A stretch of 64,000 nucleotides of DNA from JAXLQL01 sp046331625 (GTDB taxonomy: Bacteria; Acidobacteriota; Terriglobia; Bryobacterales; Bryobacteraceae): the NCBI GenBank assembly GCA_046331625.1, contig JAXLQL010000007.1:310001-374000 (forward strand), in the 5' to 3' direction. Below, one piece after another: positions 32,426 through 39,901 of this stretch; within the stretch, counting starts at the first letter, position 1, and each line of letters begins with the position of its first letter. Both the position numbers and the translations under genes were made by a program. A model generated the notes under the pieces. That model worked only from the letters and a program-made list of their open reading frames with translations, ran no database searches and was not told the DNA's origin.

Positions 32426-32590
32426 ACGATAGCCCAACTTGCCAATCACAGCGACTTCTCAACCACGCGCCGGTACGTCCATTCGCAGACCGACACGATC
32501 AAAACCGCGATCGACAAGAAGAGGAGTGGCATCCTAAAAAGCCAAACGGCCGAGAGCGCTGAACCCTCGACCGTCAATGATTGCGAATGA
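32426..32590 (+). pseudogene. Tyrosine recombinase (integrase) C-terminal remnant
   Basis: The frame encodes TIAQLANHSDFSTTRRYVHS, the end of a phage-type integrase: the HxD...TTxxYxH box with the nucleophile Tyr at 32474-32476, then a short helix QTDTIKTAIDKKRSG. The rest of the catalytic domain, with the Arg and Lys residues, is missing. It lies right beside the intact tRNA-Pro, where the integrase of such an island is expected. The tail after KKRSG is read through the tRNA terminator and is not conserved protein. Confidence 0.65.
32536..32573 (-). terminator. Rho-independent terminator of tRNA-Pro
   Basis: On the minus strand CGGTCGAG pairs with CTCGGCCG (one U-G) around an 11-base loop, followed by TTTGGCTTTTT. 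It begins 19 bases after the tRNA CCA end. A homologous copy is at 29911-29942 and a degenerate one near 33450-33480. Confidence 0.7.
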
Positions 32591-32641
32591 ATGGTCGGGG
32601 CGAGTGGATTCGAACCACCGACCTCCTGGTCCCGAACCAGG
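32578..32641. repeat. Right attachment repeat (inside intact tRNA-Pro)
   Basis: 64 bases identical to 29947-30010 except one base. It covers the CCA end to the anticodon stem of the intact tRNA-Pro gene plus 14 bases beyond, so integration would have kept the tRNA functional. Confidence 0.85.
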
Positions 32642-32669
32642 CGCTCTAGCCAGGCTGAGCCACGCCCCG
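32592..32669 (-). tRNA. tRNA-Pro (anticodon CGG)
   Basis: Full cloverleaf on the minus strand: acceptor CGGGGCG/CGCCCCG, D stem GCTC/GAGC, anticodon stem CCTGG/CCAGG with loop TTCGGGA (anticodon CGG, reads CCG), T arm with GGTTCGAATCC, discriminator A, and an encoded CCA. A rho-independent terminator follows. The gene is the integration site of the adjacent island. Confidence 0.95.
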
Positions 32670-32706
32670 ACTTCCTAGATCACTTCCAGTCTACCATTTT
32701 CCCTGC

Positions 32707-32747
32707 GGCACGCGCCCCGGATTCTTCTACCACACCACTCCGAGCCC
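32707..32747 (-). repeat. Fragment duplicated from the 3' end of the FG-GAP gene
   Basis: 41 bases that match 33550-33590 with two mismatches. The copy at 33550-33590 encodes the last residues (VVWYENPG) of the FG-GAP protein. This second copy between tRNA-Pro and the antitoxin gene has no coding role and marks the edge of a duplicated or inserted segment carrying the second toxin-antitoxin module. Confidence 0.7.
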
Positions 32748-32757
32748 TCCTGCGTCC

Positions 32758-33060
32758 TCACGCCGCTGACTTGATCCGCAAGTCGACCTCGATGCCGGCA
32801 TCGGTAAGCATGCTCACCAACGTATCGAGCGAAAAGCGGTCGATCTTGCCGCGTGTCAAGTCCGAAATTTGCGGCTGGCTCACGTTCAGGCGTTTCGCCG
32901 CCTCACGCTGTGTCAGTCCTTCCTTCTCGATGTACTTCCGCAAGGCGGTCATCATCCTGGACCGAAGTTGCAGACACCTGCACTCGGCTGGTGAAAAGCC
33001 CAGGTCTGCGAAGACATCGCCGCTACTCTTGATGATTGCCGTTCCGTCGCTCGTCCTCAT
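32758..33060 (-). CDS. XRE/HTH antitoxin of HigA type, copy 2
   Basis: 100 residues with the same architecture as copy 1: SSGDVFADLGFSPAECRCLQ, then the HTH EGLTQREAAKRLNVSQPQISDL and a C-terminal helix DTLVSMLTDAGIEVDLR. It starts immediately after the toxin frame; in the undamaged arrangement the toxin stop would overlap this ATG. It should regulate the promoter seen at 33403-33408. Confidence 0.85.
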   Translation of the reverse strand: MRTSDGTAIIKSSGDVFADLGFSPAECRCLQLRSRMMTALRKYIEKEGLTQREAAKRLNVSQPQISDLTRGKIDRFSLDTLVSMLTDAGIEVDLRIKSAA

Positions 33061-33061
33061 G

Positions 33062-33385
33062 TCAATCTCCTTGCTTCAAGCATCGCAGCGTATCGCTTTT
33101 TGCCCGTTCGATATCCGCTTTGGGAGTCGTCTGGGATTTCTTCGCGAAACAGTGCAGTACGTAGACAGCTTCCTCGAAGCGGGCGACGTAGAACACCCGA
33201 AATTCATTCTCGCGGTGCACACGGATCTCCATTGTGCCTGGACCCACGTCTGACATCGGCTTGAAGTCCCTGGGCGAATCCCCGCACTGCACCGAGTTGA
33301 GTTCGTGGCTTGCGTCGTAGCGAATGCCAGCCGACGCCGTTCGCAGCCGTTGAAGGCTGTCGCCCAACCGGATGATAGGCTTCAT
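33062..33385 (-). CDS. HigB-like (Gp49-type) toxin, copy 2, C-terminus frameshifted
   Basis: 107 residues from MKPIIRLGDSLQRLRTASAG to the end, the normal length of the family, with the RelE-fold strands GTMEIRVHRENEFRVFYVARFEEAVYVLHCF. After DIERAK the frame reads SDTLRCLKQGD, whereas the +1 frame reads KKRYAAMLEARRLT, which is the family consensus and matches copy 1 (RKRYAALIEARK). An A5 run (CAAAAAG, 33097-33101) where six A are needed explains the shift. The restored frame would end in an ATGA overlap with the antitoxin. Either a sequencing error, a real inactivation or slippage during expression is possible. Confidence 0.7.
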   Translation of the reverse strand: MKPIIRLGDSLQRLRTASAGIRYDASHELNSVQCGDSPRDFKPMSDVGPGTMEIRVHRENEFRVFYVARFEEAVYVLHCFAKKSQTTPKADIERAKSDTLRCLKQGD

Positions 33386-33402
33386 GTGCCGAGCACTCTC
33401 GG

Positions 33403-33408
33403 ATTGTA
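33403..33408 (-). promoter_or_regulatory. -10 box of XRE/HigB module copy 2
   Basis: TACAAT on the minus strand within CTTGTACAATCC, conserved in position with TATAAT in copy 1, 17 bases before the toxin ATG at 33385. A short inverted repeat TTCGATATGTCGAA lies just upstream (33414-33427) and could be an operator half-site. Confidence 0.4.
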
Positions 33409-33489
33409 CAAGATTCGACATATCGAATACATGCGTGCCAAAAGCAAACCGGCTGGGAGCAGTGGACACTCGACCGTAGAGTACCTGGA

Positions 33490-33524
33490 TGGCCCGGGCG
33501 AGCGGATTCGAATCACCGGCCTGG
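33490..33524 (-). repeat. Degenerate tRNA-Pro 3' fragment
   Basis: TGGCCCGGGCGAGCGGATTC continuing GAATCACCGGCCTGG resembles the CCA end, acceptor strand and T arm of tRNA-Pro at 32592, with several changes. The bases before it also resemble the tRNA terminator. It is a third, older copy of the attachment region, on the far side of the second toxin-antitoxin module. Confidence 0.65.
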
Positions 33525-33545
33525 ATCACTCCTGTCTGCCGTTCT

Positions 33546-34727
33546 TCACGGCACGCGCCCCGGATTCTCATACCACACCACTCCGAGCCCCGCCACCTCC
33601 TCCGTCGTCAGCACATCCAGATCGCCGTCGCCATCCAGATCCACCAGCTCGAGCAGATCGTACTTCACCCCCTCAGGACCGCTCACATCATGCGGATAGC
33701 TCCCATCGAGGTTCATCCAAATCACGCCTGACGCGCCCTTCGGCGTTTGCTCCGCCGAGTAGAGCAGGTCCGGCGTGCCGTCGCCATTCACATCCGTCAC
33801 GCGCACGCTCTTCGCCGTACCCGTCACCTCTGGGACCGCCACCACGCGGCTCTCCCATCGCGTGCCATCCTTCGACCTGCGCTGGTGCACATGCACCTCG
33901 CGCGGCTTCACCGCCGCGATCACATCCATCTTGCCGTCGCCATCGGCGTCGGCCACGTCGATGAACATCACCTCTCGGCCCTTCGATCCTACTTCGTGCT
34001 CGTGCCATTCGCCCGGTCCACCCGGATTCTCGAGCCAGTAAACGCCAGTGCGGCCGCCCTTGCGATCGGAAAACAAAATATCGAGATCATGATCTCCGTC
34101 CATGTCCACCGTGTAGATCGACATGATCCAGCCCACCGAGCGCAGCGGATGCCACTTCCAACCCTCCATGTCGCGCGGATTCTTCGGCGCCTCCCACCAT
34201 CCGATCGCCGCGCCCGCGCCCTTGCCCCCGGCCACGATATCCATTCCGTTCTTGCCGTCCACCTGCATCGGAACGGCGAACATCCACATCATCAAATTGC
34301 GCGACGCCGGAATCACATCGGTTCGCCACGCGTCGTCGTCCCAGTAGCGATCCTCGTCCTTCGGAGCCCAGTGGATGAACATCGCGCGCTCGTTGCCTTC
34401 GCACGCGCTCACCACGTCGAAGCGAAGGTCGCCATCGAGGTCGGCGAACACCGCATCCTCGGGCGACTTCACGCGACCCACCGTCACCTGCCGCCACGGG
34501 CTCTTCGAATCCACGCGGCTCGGGTTGAAGTATGCGCGCACTACACCGCCTTCTTCCCAACCAGTGACGACGTCAGGCCGGCCATCGGTATTGACGTCGA
34601 TCAGCTTCACGCCATCGGCGCCCTGCGAGGTATCGTCGATCGTGTAGCGATGCCACGGCTTTCCCGCAAGCTTCGCTTCGCCCGCGAATGCAGAAGCAGC
34701 AAAAACGAGCCAGAGGAGCGTGCGCAC
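33546..34727 (-). CDS. Exported FG-GAP/VCBS-repeat protein
   Basis: 393 residues with signal peptide MRTLLWLVFAASAFAG and about seven calcium-binding FG-GAP-type repeats of the form DVNTDGRPDVV, DLDGDLRFDVV, DMDGDHDLDIL, DADGDGKMDVI, DVNGDGTPDLL and DLDGDGDLDVL, forming a seven-bladed propeller. WxENP segments (YWLENPGGPGEW, VWYENPG) follow several repeats. Such proteins are periplasmic or surface proteins with binding roles; the function is unknown. A homologue is at 40931-42055. Its 3' end was duplicated at 32707-32747. Confidence 0.85.
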   Translation of the reverse strand: MRTLLWLVFAASAFAGEAKLAGKPWHRYTIDDTSQGADGVKLIDVNTDGRPDVVTGWEEGGVVRAYFNPSRVDSKSPWRQVTVGRVKSPEDAVFADLDGDLRFDVVSACEGNERAMFIHWAPKDEDRYWDDDAWRTDVIPASRNLMMWMFAVPMQVDGKNGMDIVAGGKGAGAAIGWWEAPKNPRDMEGWKWHPLRSVGWIMSIYTVDMDGDHDLDILFSDRKGGRTGVYWLENPGGPGEWHEHEVGSKGREVMFIDVADADGDGKMDVIAAVKPREVHVHQRRSKDGTRWESRVVAVPEVTGTAKSVRVTDVNGDGTPDLLYSAEQTPKGASGVIWMNLDGSYPHDVSGPEGVKYDLLELVDLDGDGDLDVLTTEEVAGLGVVWYENPGRVP

Positions 34728-34749
34728 CCCATCATTCTACTGATGCGGA

Positions 34750-35451
34750 TTAGCCGCGAGCGTCTGCATACCGCGCCGCCGCGCGTACAAAGGCATCGGC
34801 GATCGGACAATTCCGCCCACGCAAAGCCCACCGCTCCGGCTGGAAGAGCGTCCCCACGAAAAACGGATGTCCAGCCAACTCCATCGCTCTGACTTCTCCT
34901 TGCGGGTCGCGCGCCGAGATGCACATTCCCGCTCGTTGCAGCCGCTCTTCGAATGCGTGATTCAATCCGAAGTTGCAGTGGTAGCCGAAATGGACCGGCT
35001 CCGTACCATAGGCCTCCGCCAATTGCGTACCGGAGATCGCGACCACCGGCTGTTCCACCTCGACCAGCGAACACGATAGCCGCGCGATCACCAGGCTGGT
35101 GGTGTCTTGCGCGGTCTCCTCGTGTGCGGCGCCGGCGAGACCCAGCACGTTCCGCGCAAATTCCAACACCGCGTGTTGGAACCCGCCGCACGTGCCGAGA
35201 AACGGAACAAACCGCTCACGCGCCCACCGAATCGCATCGATGGCGGACTGCTCGCTGGCGTACGGAGACGCCGGCACGCACCACACACCGTGGTACCCAT
35301 CCAGCGGACCAATAGCCGAAGTGTGCTTCCATTCGAAATCAAGATCGCGAGGGAGAATATGCGATTTTGCCCTCTCGAGCGCCAGCGGAATCGCCTGATG
35401 GGCCGTGACACGCGAGTCGTAGTCACCGATCAACGCGATCCGCACAGGCAT
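34750..35451 (-). CDS. CTP-synthase C-terminal-domain-like amidotransferase homologue
   Basis: 233 residues of the class I glutamine amidotransferase fold, matching the group NCBI names CTP synthase C-terminal region-related (seleno)protein. The nucleophile elbow is FLGTCGGFQHAVLE with a Cys. The usual catalytic HPE is replaced by QPE (GTLFQPERWALRG), so the normal Cys-His-Glu triad is incomplete. Cys residues at LSCSLVE and GYHCNFG are conserved in the group, some members of which contain selenocysteine; all are Cys here. It lacks the synthetase domain of PyrG. Function unknown. It precedes the FG-GAP gene by 22 bases and follows the acyltransferase by 27 bases, all on the minus strand. Confidence 0.75.
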   Translation of the reverse strand: MPVRIALIGDYDSRVTAHQAIPLALERAKSHILPRDLDFEWKHTSAIGPLDGYHGVWCVPASPYASEQSAIDAIRWARERFVPFLGTCGGFQHAVLEFARNVLGLAGAAHEETAQDTTSLVIARLSCSLVEVEQPVVAISGTQLAEAYGTEPVHFGYHCNFGLNHAFEERLQRAGMCISARDPQGEVRAMELAGHPFFVGTLFQPERWALRGRNCPIADAFVRAAARYADARG

Positions 35452-35478
35452 GGGCGCAGGATAGCAGGGTGACTCCCA

Positions 35479-37107
35479 TCACTCGAGCCGCAAATCGATC
35501 CAATACGCCTCATCGTACGCAATGCCATCGCCCGCATCCGTGATCCGCAATTCGAGATCCCGCACGCCTTCGATCGAGACCACCGCATTCCGCGGCGGTT
35601 GCATCGCTCGCACCACGTCACTGCGGAACAACTCGCGCCCATCGCCGATCACCAGGTACACCACGCTGCCCGCATCGTTACCGCCCGCGTCATCGAGCCC
35701 CATCGAGAACGACAGCTTCTTCCATCTCCCCGGTTCCAGCGCGTATCGCAAGCTCGAAGCGGCATGTGCGAACAAGTAGGTGTGCCCACGCAAACTCTCG
35801 CCGCCCACTTTCTCGAGCAGCGGCGAGGGTCCCGCGATGTGCGATGTGATGGAGCCGAATGCGGTCCGCGATGCCACCGGCTTCTCGAGCGCCTCGGCTC
35901 CTGGTAACCGCAAAGTTTGTTCCACAGTGTGGCCAGAGCCGCGATGTTCGCGCCCTTGCACCAGCGCCACTGTCCACAAGCCAGCCAGTGCCACGGCTGC
36001 CACCACTACTCGCCGAGGCGAAAGCCACCTGCCCATTCCCACTTCGCGGACCCATGCGTTGGCCGGCCGCTCATACGCCCAGTAGATCAGGACCGCGATG
36101 GCGTTCATCGCGGCGAATCCCACGGCGAGCCGTGGCCCCTCGCTCCAACCCGCCATGCGCTCCGCGAGTACACCGTGAATCGGCCCGACATGGACCAGGT
36201 AGAATGCATACGAACTCCTGCCCAACAGCACAAACACGCGTGACGACAGAATCGTCCGGATGATGCTCTGCTCGCGGATCAATCCGAGGAACAGCATCGC
36301 GAGAAAGGGCGGAAGCACCAGGTTGTTCAGCACCTTGCCCACCGGATGCCCCACTCCATAATCCGCGGGCGTGGCCAGGCTCGCCATCCAACTCTGCGCA
36401 GCCGCGAAACCCGCGACCCCGGCCCATGTCAGCAAGGCGAAACCGCGCGGCGCCGGGGAGCTCTTCTTGAGCCACAGCGCGCATGCAATGCCGGCGATGA
36501 ACTCGAAGCTCCGCCCGAAGAACGTGTTCCCGATCGTGAATCGCGCCGTGTCGAACACACCGGCCGCGAGCAGCAGCGCTCCCAGCGCCCAGATCGCTGA
36601 CTGTGTCCAGATCAGTCCCCAGCGCCGGATCCCCCGAAACAAAAAGGGCGCACTCAGATAGAACGTCTCCTCCACGGTGAGCGACCATGCCTGTCCGATA
36701 CCCGTAAAGGCCACGGCTTCGACAAAGCCCTTGAGCAGCGTCGCATTGAGGAACACTTCCATCGCGCCGCTGGGCAGACCTGCGAAGCCCGCGAAGGCGG
36801 CCGCATAGTGCGCGGCGAGCAACATCAGATACACAGGCTGAATGCGCGCAATGCGCTTCACTACGTAGGGCCGCCAGAATCCACTGTCTGACCCGCTTCG
36901 GTCGAAGTAATTCCACGCAATGAGAAAGCCGCTGAGAACATAGAACACCGTCACGCCCACATGGCCCTCGGCGGCGAAATGATACACGCGCTCGCCCACC
37001 AGGTTCGGACTCGGAGCGAAGTGGAAAAAGAAGACGAGATAGGCGGCTATAGCGCGGATGCCGGTGAGCGCGGGAAACTCGTCTTGCTTCTCGGCCCGGC
37101 CTGACAT
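35479..37107 (-). CDS. Membrane acyltransferase 3 (OafA-like) with C-terminal carbohydrate-binding-like domain
   Basis: 542 residues. The first 370 or so contain about ten membrane helices of the acyltransferase 3 family, starting with FPALTGIRAIAAYLVFFFHF (the His-bearing first helix) and the loop LSGFLIAWNYF followed by Arg-rich RIARIQPVY. The last 160 residues are outside the membrane and resemble an NPCBM-like beta-sandwich (GHTYLFAHAASSLRYAL, SVVYLVIGDGRELFRSD, WIDLRLE). The family O-acylates sugars of LPS, capsule or peptidoglycan. The added domain suggests the substrate is a polysaccharide held at the surface. Confidence 0.85.
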   Translation of the reverse strand: MSGRAEKQDEFPALTGIRAIAAYLVFFFHFAPSPNLVGERVYHFAAEGHVGVTVFYVLSGFLIAWNYFDRSGSDSGFWRPYVVKRIARIQPVYLMLLAAHYAAAFAGFAGLPSGAMEVFLNATLLKGFVEAVAFTGIGQAWSLTVEETFYLSAPFLFRGIRRWGLIWTQSAIWALGALLLAAGVFDTARFTIGNTFFGRSFEFIAGIACALWLKKSSPAPRGFALLTWAGVAGFAAAQSWMASLATPADYGVGHPVGKVLNNLVLPPFLAMLFLGLIREQSIIRTILSSRVFVLLGRSSYAFYLVHVGPIHGVLAERMAGWSEGPRLAVGFAAMNAIAVLIYWAYERPANAWVREVGMGRWLSPRRVVVAAVALAGLWTVALVQGREHRGSGHTVEQTLRLPGAEALEKPVASRTAFGSITSHIAGPSPLLEKVGGESLRGHTYLFAHAASSLRYALEPGRWKKLSFSMGLDDAGGNDAGSVVYLVIGDGRELFRSDVVRAMQPPRNAVVSIEGVRDLELRITDAGDGIAYDEAYWIDLRLE

Positions 37108-37167
37108 GAAGTCTCCCAGTGTAGCTCGCGTGCGATCATGCGACGCGCTCAGACGCGGGGCGCCAGC

Positions 37168-37797
37168 TCAGAAACCCGGATTCCAGATTTCGGCAAGATC
37201 GAGCGTGAACCCCGGCAATTCCGGATCGCCTTGGATGGCGGCAGGTTCTTCCAGGATCTCCGGTGGCGAACCCGGACGATAGACGTGCGCCTTGCGCTCG
37301 ATGGGATCGATCAGCCAGCCCAGTTGCGCGCCGTTGTCGAGGTATTCGCGCATCTTTTCCTGGACATCCGCGAGGCGGTCGCTCTTCGATCGAAGCTCGA
37401 CGACGAAGTCCGGGCAAATGGGCCAGTACTCATTCCGTTCGTCCGGCGTGAGAAGGCTCACCCGCGATTTCAAGATCCATGATGCATCCGGGGAGCGATT
37501 CGAGCCGTTCGGAAGGTCAAACCCAGCCGACGAGTCAAACGCGATGCCCCGTCCATCTTTCAGGCTCCAGTCCAGAAGCCGCCCAGAGATCTCTCCATTC
37601 TGATAGCCGGATCGGGTGGGCGCCGGAGGCATGATGACGACCTCGCCTCGAGCCGACCGTTCGATACGCAGCTCGGGATTGGCGGCCACGAACGCGTGGT
37701 AATCCTGACGGGTCATTTGGCGGCCGGTCACGAGGTGGATTCGCCAATCCGGCGAGCCCAATTCGAACGGTTCGAGAGACAAACGAGTTCGTGCCAT
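37168..37797 (-). CDS. Uma2 family (DUF820) endonuclease-like protein
   Basis: 209 residues with the PD-(D/E)XK-like Uma2 core: an N-terminal DYHAFVAANPELRIER, then SGFDLPNGSNRSPDASWI, CPDFVVELRSKSDR (catalytic Asp and Glu) and MREYLDNGAQLGWLIDP. Uma2 genes are abundant in cyanobacteria and acidobacteria, often as lone mobile-like genes; their role is unproven. A second, distantly related copy follows on the same strand at 37875-38477. Confidence 0.85.
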   Translation of the reverse strand: MARTRLSLEPFELGSPDWRIHLVTGRQMTRQDYHAFVAANPELRIERSARGEVVIMPPAPTRSGYQNGEISGRLLDWSLKDGRGIAFDSSAGFDLPNGSNRSPDASWILKSRVSLLTPDERNEYWPICPDFVVELRSKSDRLADVQEKMREYLDNGAQLGWLIDPIERKAHVYRPGSPPEILEEPAAIQGDPELPGFTLDLAEIWNPGF

Positions 37798-37874
37798 TCA
37801 GCCACGAGCATATCATCGGCTCAGCGCGATCTACTGCCGCGACATCGCCTTCTCGCGCCGAAGAATGCGATAGC

Positions 37875-38477
37875 TCAAACGCCGAACTCGGAGATGCGCA
37901 GGCTCGCTTCCGGCGCGGCGAGTGGAGACACAGGTTCGTTGGCGTCGTAGACGGTGAGCGACTTATACGCACCGGACTGCGGGGACCGGTGAACGATGAT
38001 CCGCCGCTTGCTGACGTCGAGCACCCAGTAGTCGGCAATTCCGGCGCGGGCGTAGAGTCCGGCTTTGGTGGTGGTGTCGAAGGCCAGGGTCGTGTCGGCC
38101 ACTTCCACGAGCAGAAGGATGTCGTCAGGGCCGGGATGCCGGGAAGAGAACCGCTGAGCGGGCTGCGAAGTCACGCAAACATCGGGCTGGGGTTCGCTCC
38201 TGGGATTGTCTTCCGGCCCGACGTCGATCGGAAGTTGCGGCCGAACGCGGAGATCACCGAAAACGGGATTCAACCAACTGGCGATAAACACCAGGAACAC
38301 GGCATGGGCCGGGCTCATTCCCATCTTGTCGATCAGCTCCCCTTCGATCAACTCGTAGCGCTGGCCTTCGAAGACGCCCATTTTCTCGAGCGCCTCGCAC
38401 TCCTTGCGCGTCCAGGATTTCTTGCGCATCACCGAGGGAGGTGCGCCGAGTTCCTGTTGGGAAATCGCGACAGGCAT
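37875..38477 (-). CDS. Uma2 family (DUF820) endonuclease-like protein, second copy
   Basis: 200 residues when started at MPVAISQQELG, the family-typical length; an ATG 48 codons upstream overlaps the sulfatase gene on the other strand and is not used. The core includes GQRYELIEGELIDKM, EPQPDVCV, LLLVEVADTTLAFDTTTKAG and YARAGIADYWVLDV, which carry the presumed catalytic Asp and Glu. It is divergent from the sulfatase gene (70 bases between starts). It lies 77 bases before the other Uma2 gene. Confidence 0.85.
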   Translation of the reverse strand: MPVAISQQELGAPPSVMRKKSWTRKECEALEKMGVFEGQRYELIEGELIDKMGMSPAHAVFLVFIASWLNPVFGDLRVRPQLPIDVGPEDNPRSEPQPDVCVTSQPAQRFSSRHPGPDDILLLVEVADTTLAFDTTTKAGLYARAGIADYWVLDVSKRRIIVHRSPQSGAYKSLTVYDANEPVSPLAAPEASLRISEFGV

Positions 38478-38547
38478 CAGTTCGATTGTACCCTCGCTCC
38501 TCGTCGTGATTCGAAGCAGGATCCCGCGTGCGATAATGCAACGCGGC

Positions 38548-39870
38548 ATGATCTCTCGGCGGGACTTTCTCGGGTCACTGACGCTGCCGGCGTTGGCGCA
38601 GCCGCGACTCAAACCCAACATCGTCGTCTTGCTCGCCGACGACCTCGGCTACGGCGAGCTCAGCTTTCAGGGCAACGAGGAGATCCTCACTCTCGACATC
38701 GACACCATCCCCGCACACGGAGTCCGCTTCACGCAAGGCTACGTCTCGGCGCCCTTTTGCTGCCCGTCGCGCGCGGGCCTGATGACCGGCCGCTACCAGA
38801 CCCGCTTCGGACACGAGATGAACTCCACCGGCAAGACGAATCTCGATCCGAAGGTCGGGCTGCCGCTGAGCGAGAAGACCATCGCCGATCATCTCAAGGC
38901 CGCGGGCTACGCCACCGGCGTGATGGGCAAGTGGCACCTCGGCAATGACCCGAAGTTCCACCCGCAGCGGCGCGGATTCGATGAGTTCTTCGGCTTTCTC
39001 CACGAAGGCCACTTCTACTATCCGCCGCCCTATCGCGGCGCCGCGACGCGTCTGCGAACCAACGAGCCTCCTTATGACAACGACAATCCGGTGATGCGTG
39101 GAACGCGAGCCATCACCGAGCCCGAGTATCTAACTGACGCTATCGCGCGCGAAGCCGTGAGCTTCATCGACCGCCACCGCGCCGATCCGTTTTTCCTCTA
39201 CGTCCCCTTCAACGCGATCCACAGTCCGATGCAGGCACCGGTACCGCGACTGAAAGACTACGAGTACATTCGTGACGAGCATCGCCGTTTGTTCGCCGCC
39301 ATGCTCGGCTCCATGAACGATGCCACGGCACGGATTCTCGGCAAGATCCGCGATCTTGGCCTGGAACAAGATACCCTCATCGTGTTTTTGAGCGACAATG
39401 GCGGACCCACCGCCGAGCTCACCTCTTCGAACAAGCCCCTGCGCGGAGGCAAGGGACAACTCTTCGAAGGCGGAATCCGCGTGCCCTTCGCGATGCAATG
39501 GAAAGGCCGCATTCCGGCGGGCGTGTTCGATCATCCGGTGAGTTCGCTCGATATTCTGCCCACCGCGCTCGCGGCCGTCGGCCTCCCACTTCCCTCGGGT
39601 CTCGATGGCGTGGACCTGCTTCCGTTCCTTACCGGCGCGAAACGCGGACGTCCGCATGAATCGCTTTTCTGGCGGTACGGCCCGAACATCGCTCTTCGTC
39701 ACGGCGATTGGAAGCTCGTGCGCCAGGGCTCGGCGGACTTCCGCTTGTTCCATCTTGGCCACGATCCGTCGGAGTCGCACGATATCGCCGCGGAGAATCC
39801 CGCCGTCACCCGGGACCTGCGCGCACGCCTCGACTCCGTCAACGGCGAAATGCAGGCTCCGCTCTGGTAG
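38548..39870 (+). CDS. Tat-exported sulfatase
   Basis: 440 residues starting MISRRDFLGSLTLPALAQP, a twin-Arg leader. The formylglycine site is FCCPSRAGLMTGRY (C-x-P-S-R), the calcium-binding pair is LLADDLGYGE, and other active-site marks are MGKWHLG and FLSDNGGPT. It should hydrolyse sulfate esters of an organic or polysaccharide substrate and needs a formylglycine-generating enzyme, not seen here. It heads a tight plus-strand cluster with the MBL-fold, FG-GAP, ThuA and esterase genes, all exported, which suggests a surface catabolic unit. A second in-frame ATG lies four codons upstream. Confidence 0.92.
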   Translation: MISRRDFLGSLTLPALAQPRLKPNIVVLLADDLGYGELSFQGNEEILTLDIDTIPAHGVRFTQGYVSAPFCCPSRAGLMTGRYQTRFGHEMNSTGKTNLDPKVGLPLSEKTIADHLKAAGYATGVMGKWHLGNDPKFHPQRRGFDEFFGFLHEGHFYYPPPYRGAATRLRTNEPPYDNDNPVMRGTRAITEPEYLTDAIAREAVSFIDRHRADPFFLYVPFNAIHSPMQAPVPRLKDYEYIRDEHRRLFAAMLGSMNDATARILGKIRDLGLEQDTLIVFLSDNGGPTAELTSSNKPLRGGKGQLFEGGIRVPFAMQWKGRIPAGVFDHPVSSLDILPTALAAVGLPLPSGLDGVDLLPFLTGAKRGRPHESLFWRYGPNIALRHGDWKLVRQGSADFRLFHLGHDPSESHDIAAENPAVTRDLRARLDSVNGEMQAPLW

Positions 39871-39901
39871 TTGTCGCAGGCGCAGTGCGGGCCATGGTAC
39901 G

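Larger units (their letters stand above)
29947..32641. mobile_element. Small genomic island at tRNA-Pro(CGG)
   Basis: About 2.7 kb between direct repeats that carry the 3' part of tRNA-Pro plus its terminator. Contents on the minus strand: a P-loop ATPase gene, an XRE antitoxin gene and a damaged HigB-like toxin gene; on the plus strand, next to the intact tRNA, a tyrosine-recombinase remnant. Base composition in the ATPase gene is clearly lower in GC than the flanks. The integrase is reduced to its last segment, so the island should be immobile unless helped. Confidence 0.75.
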
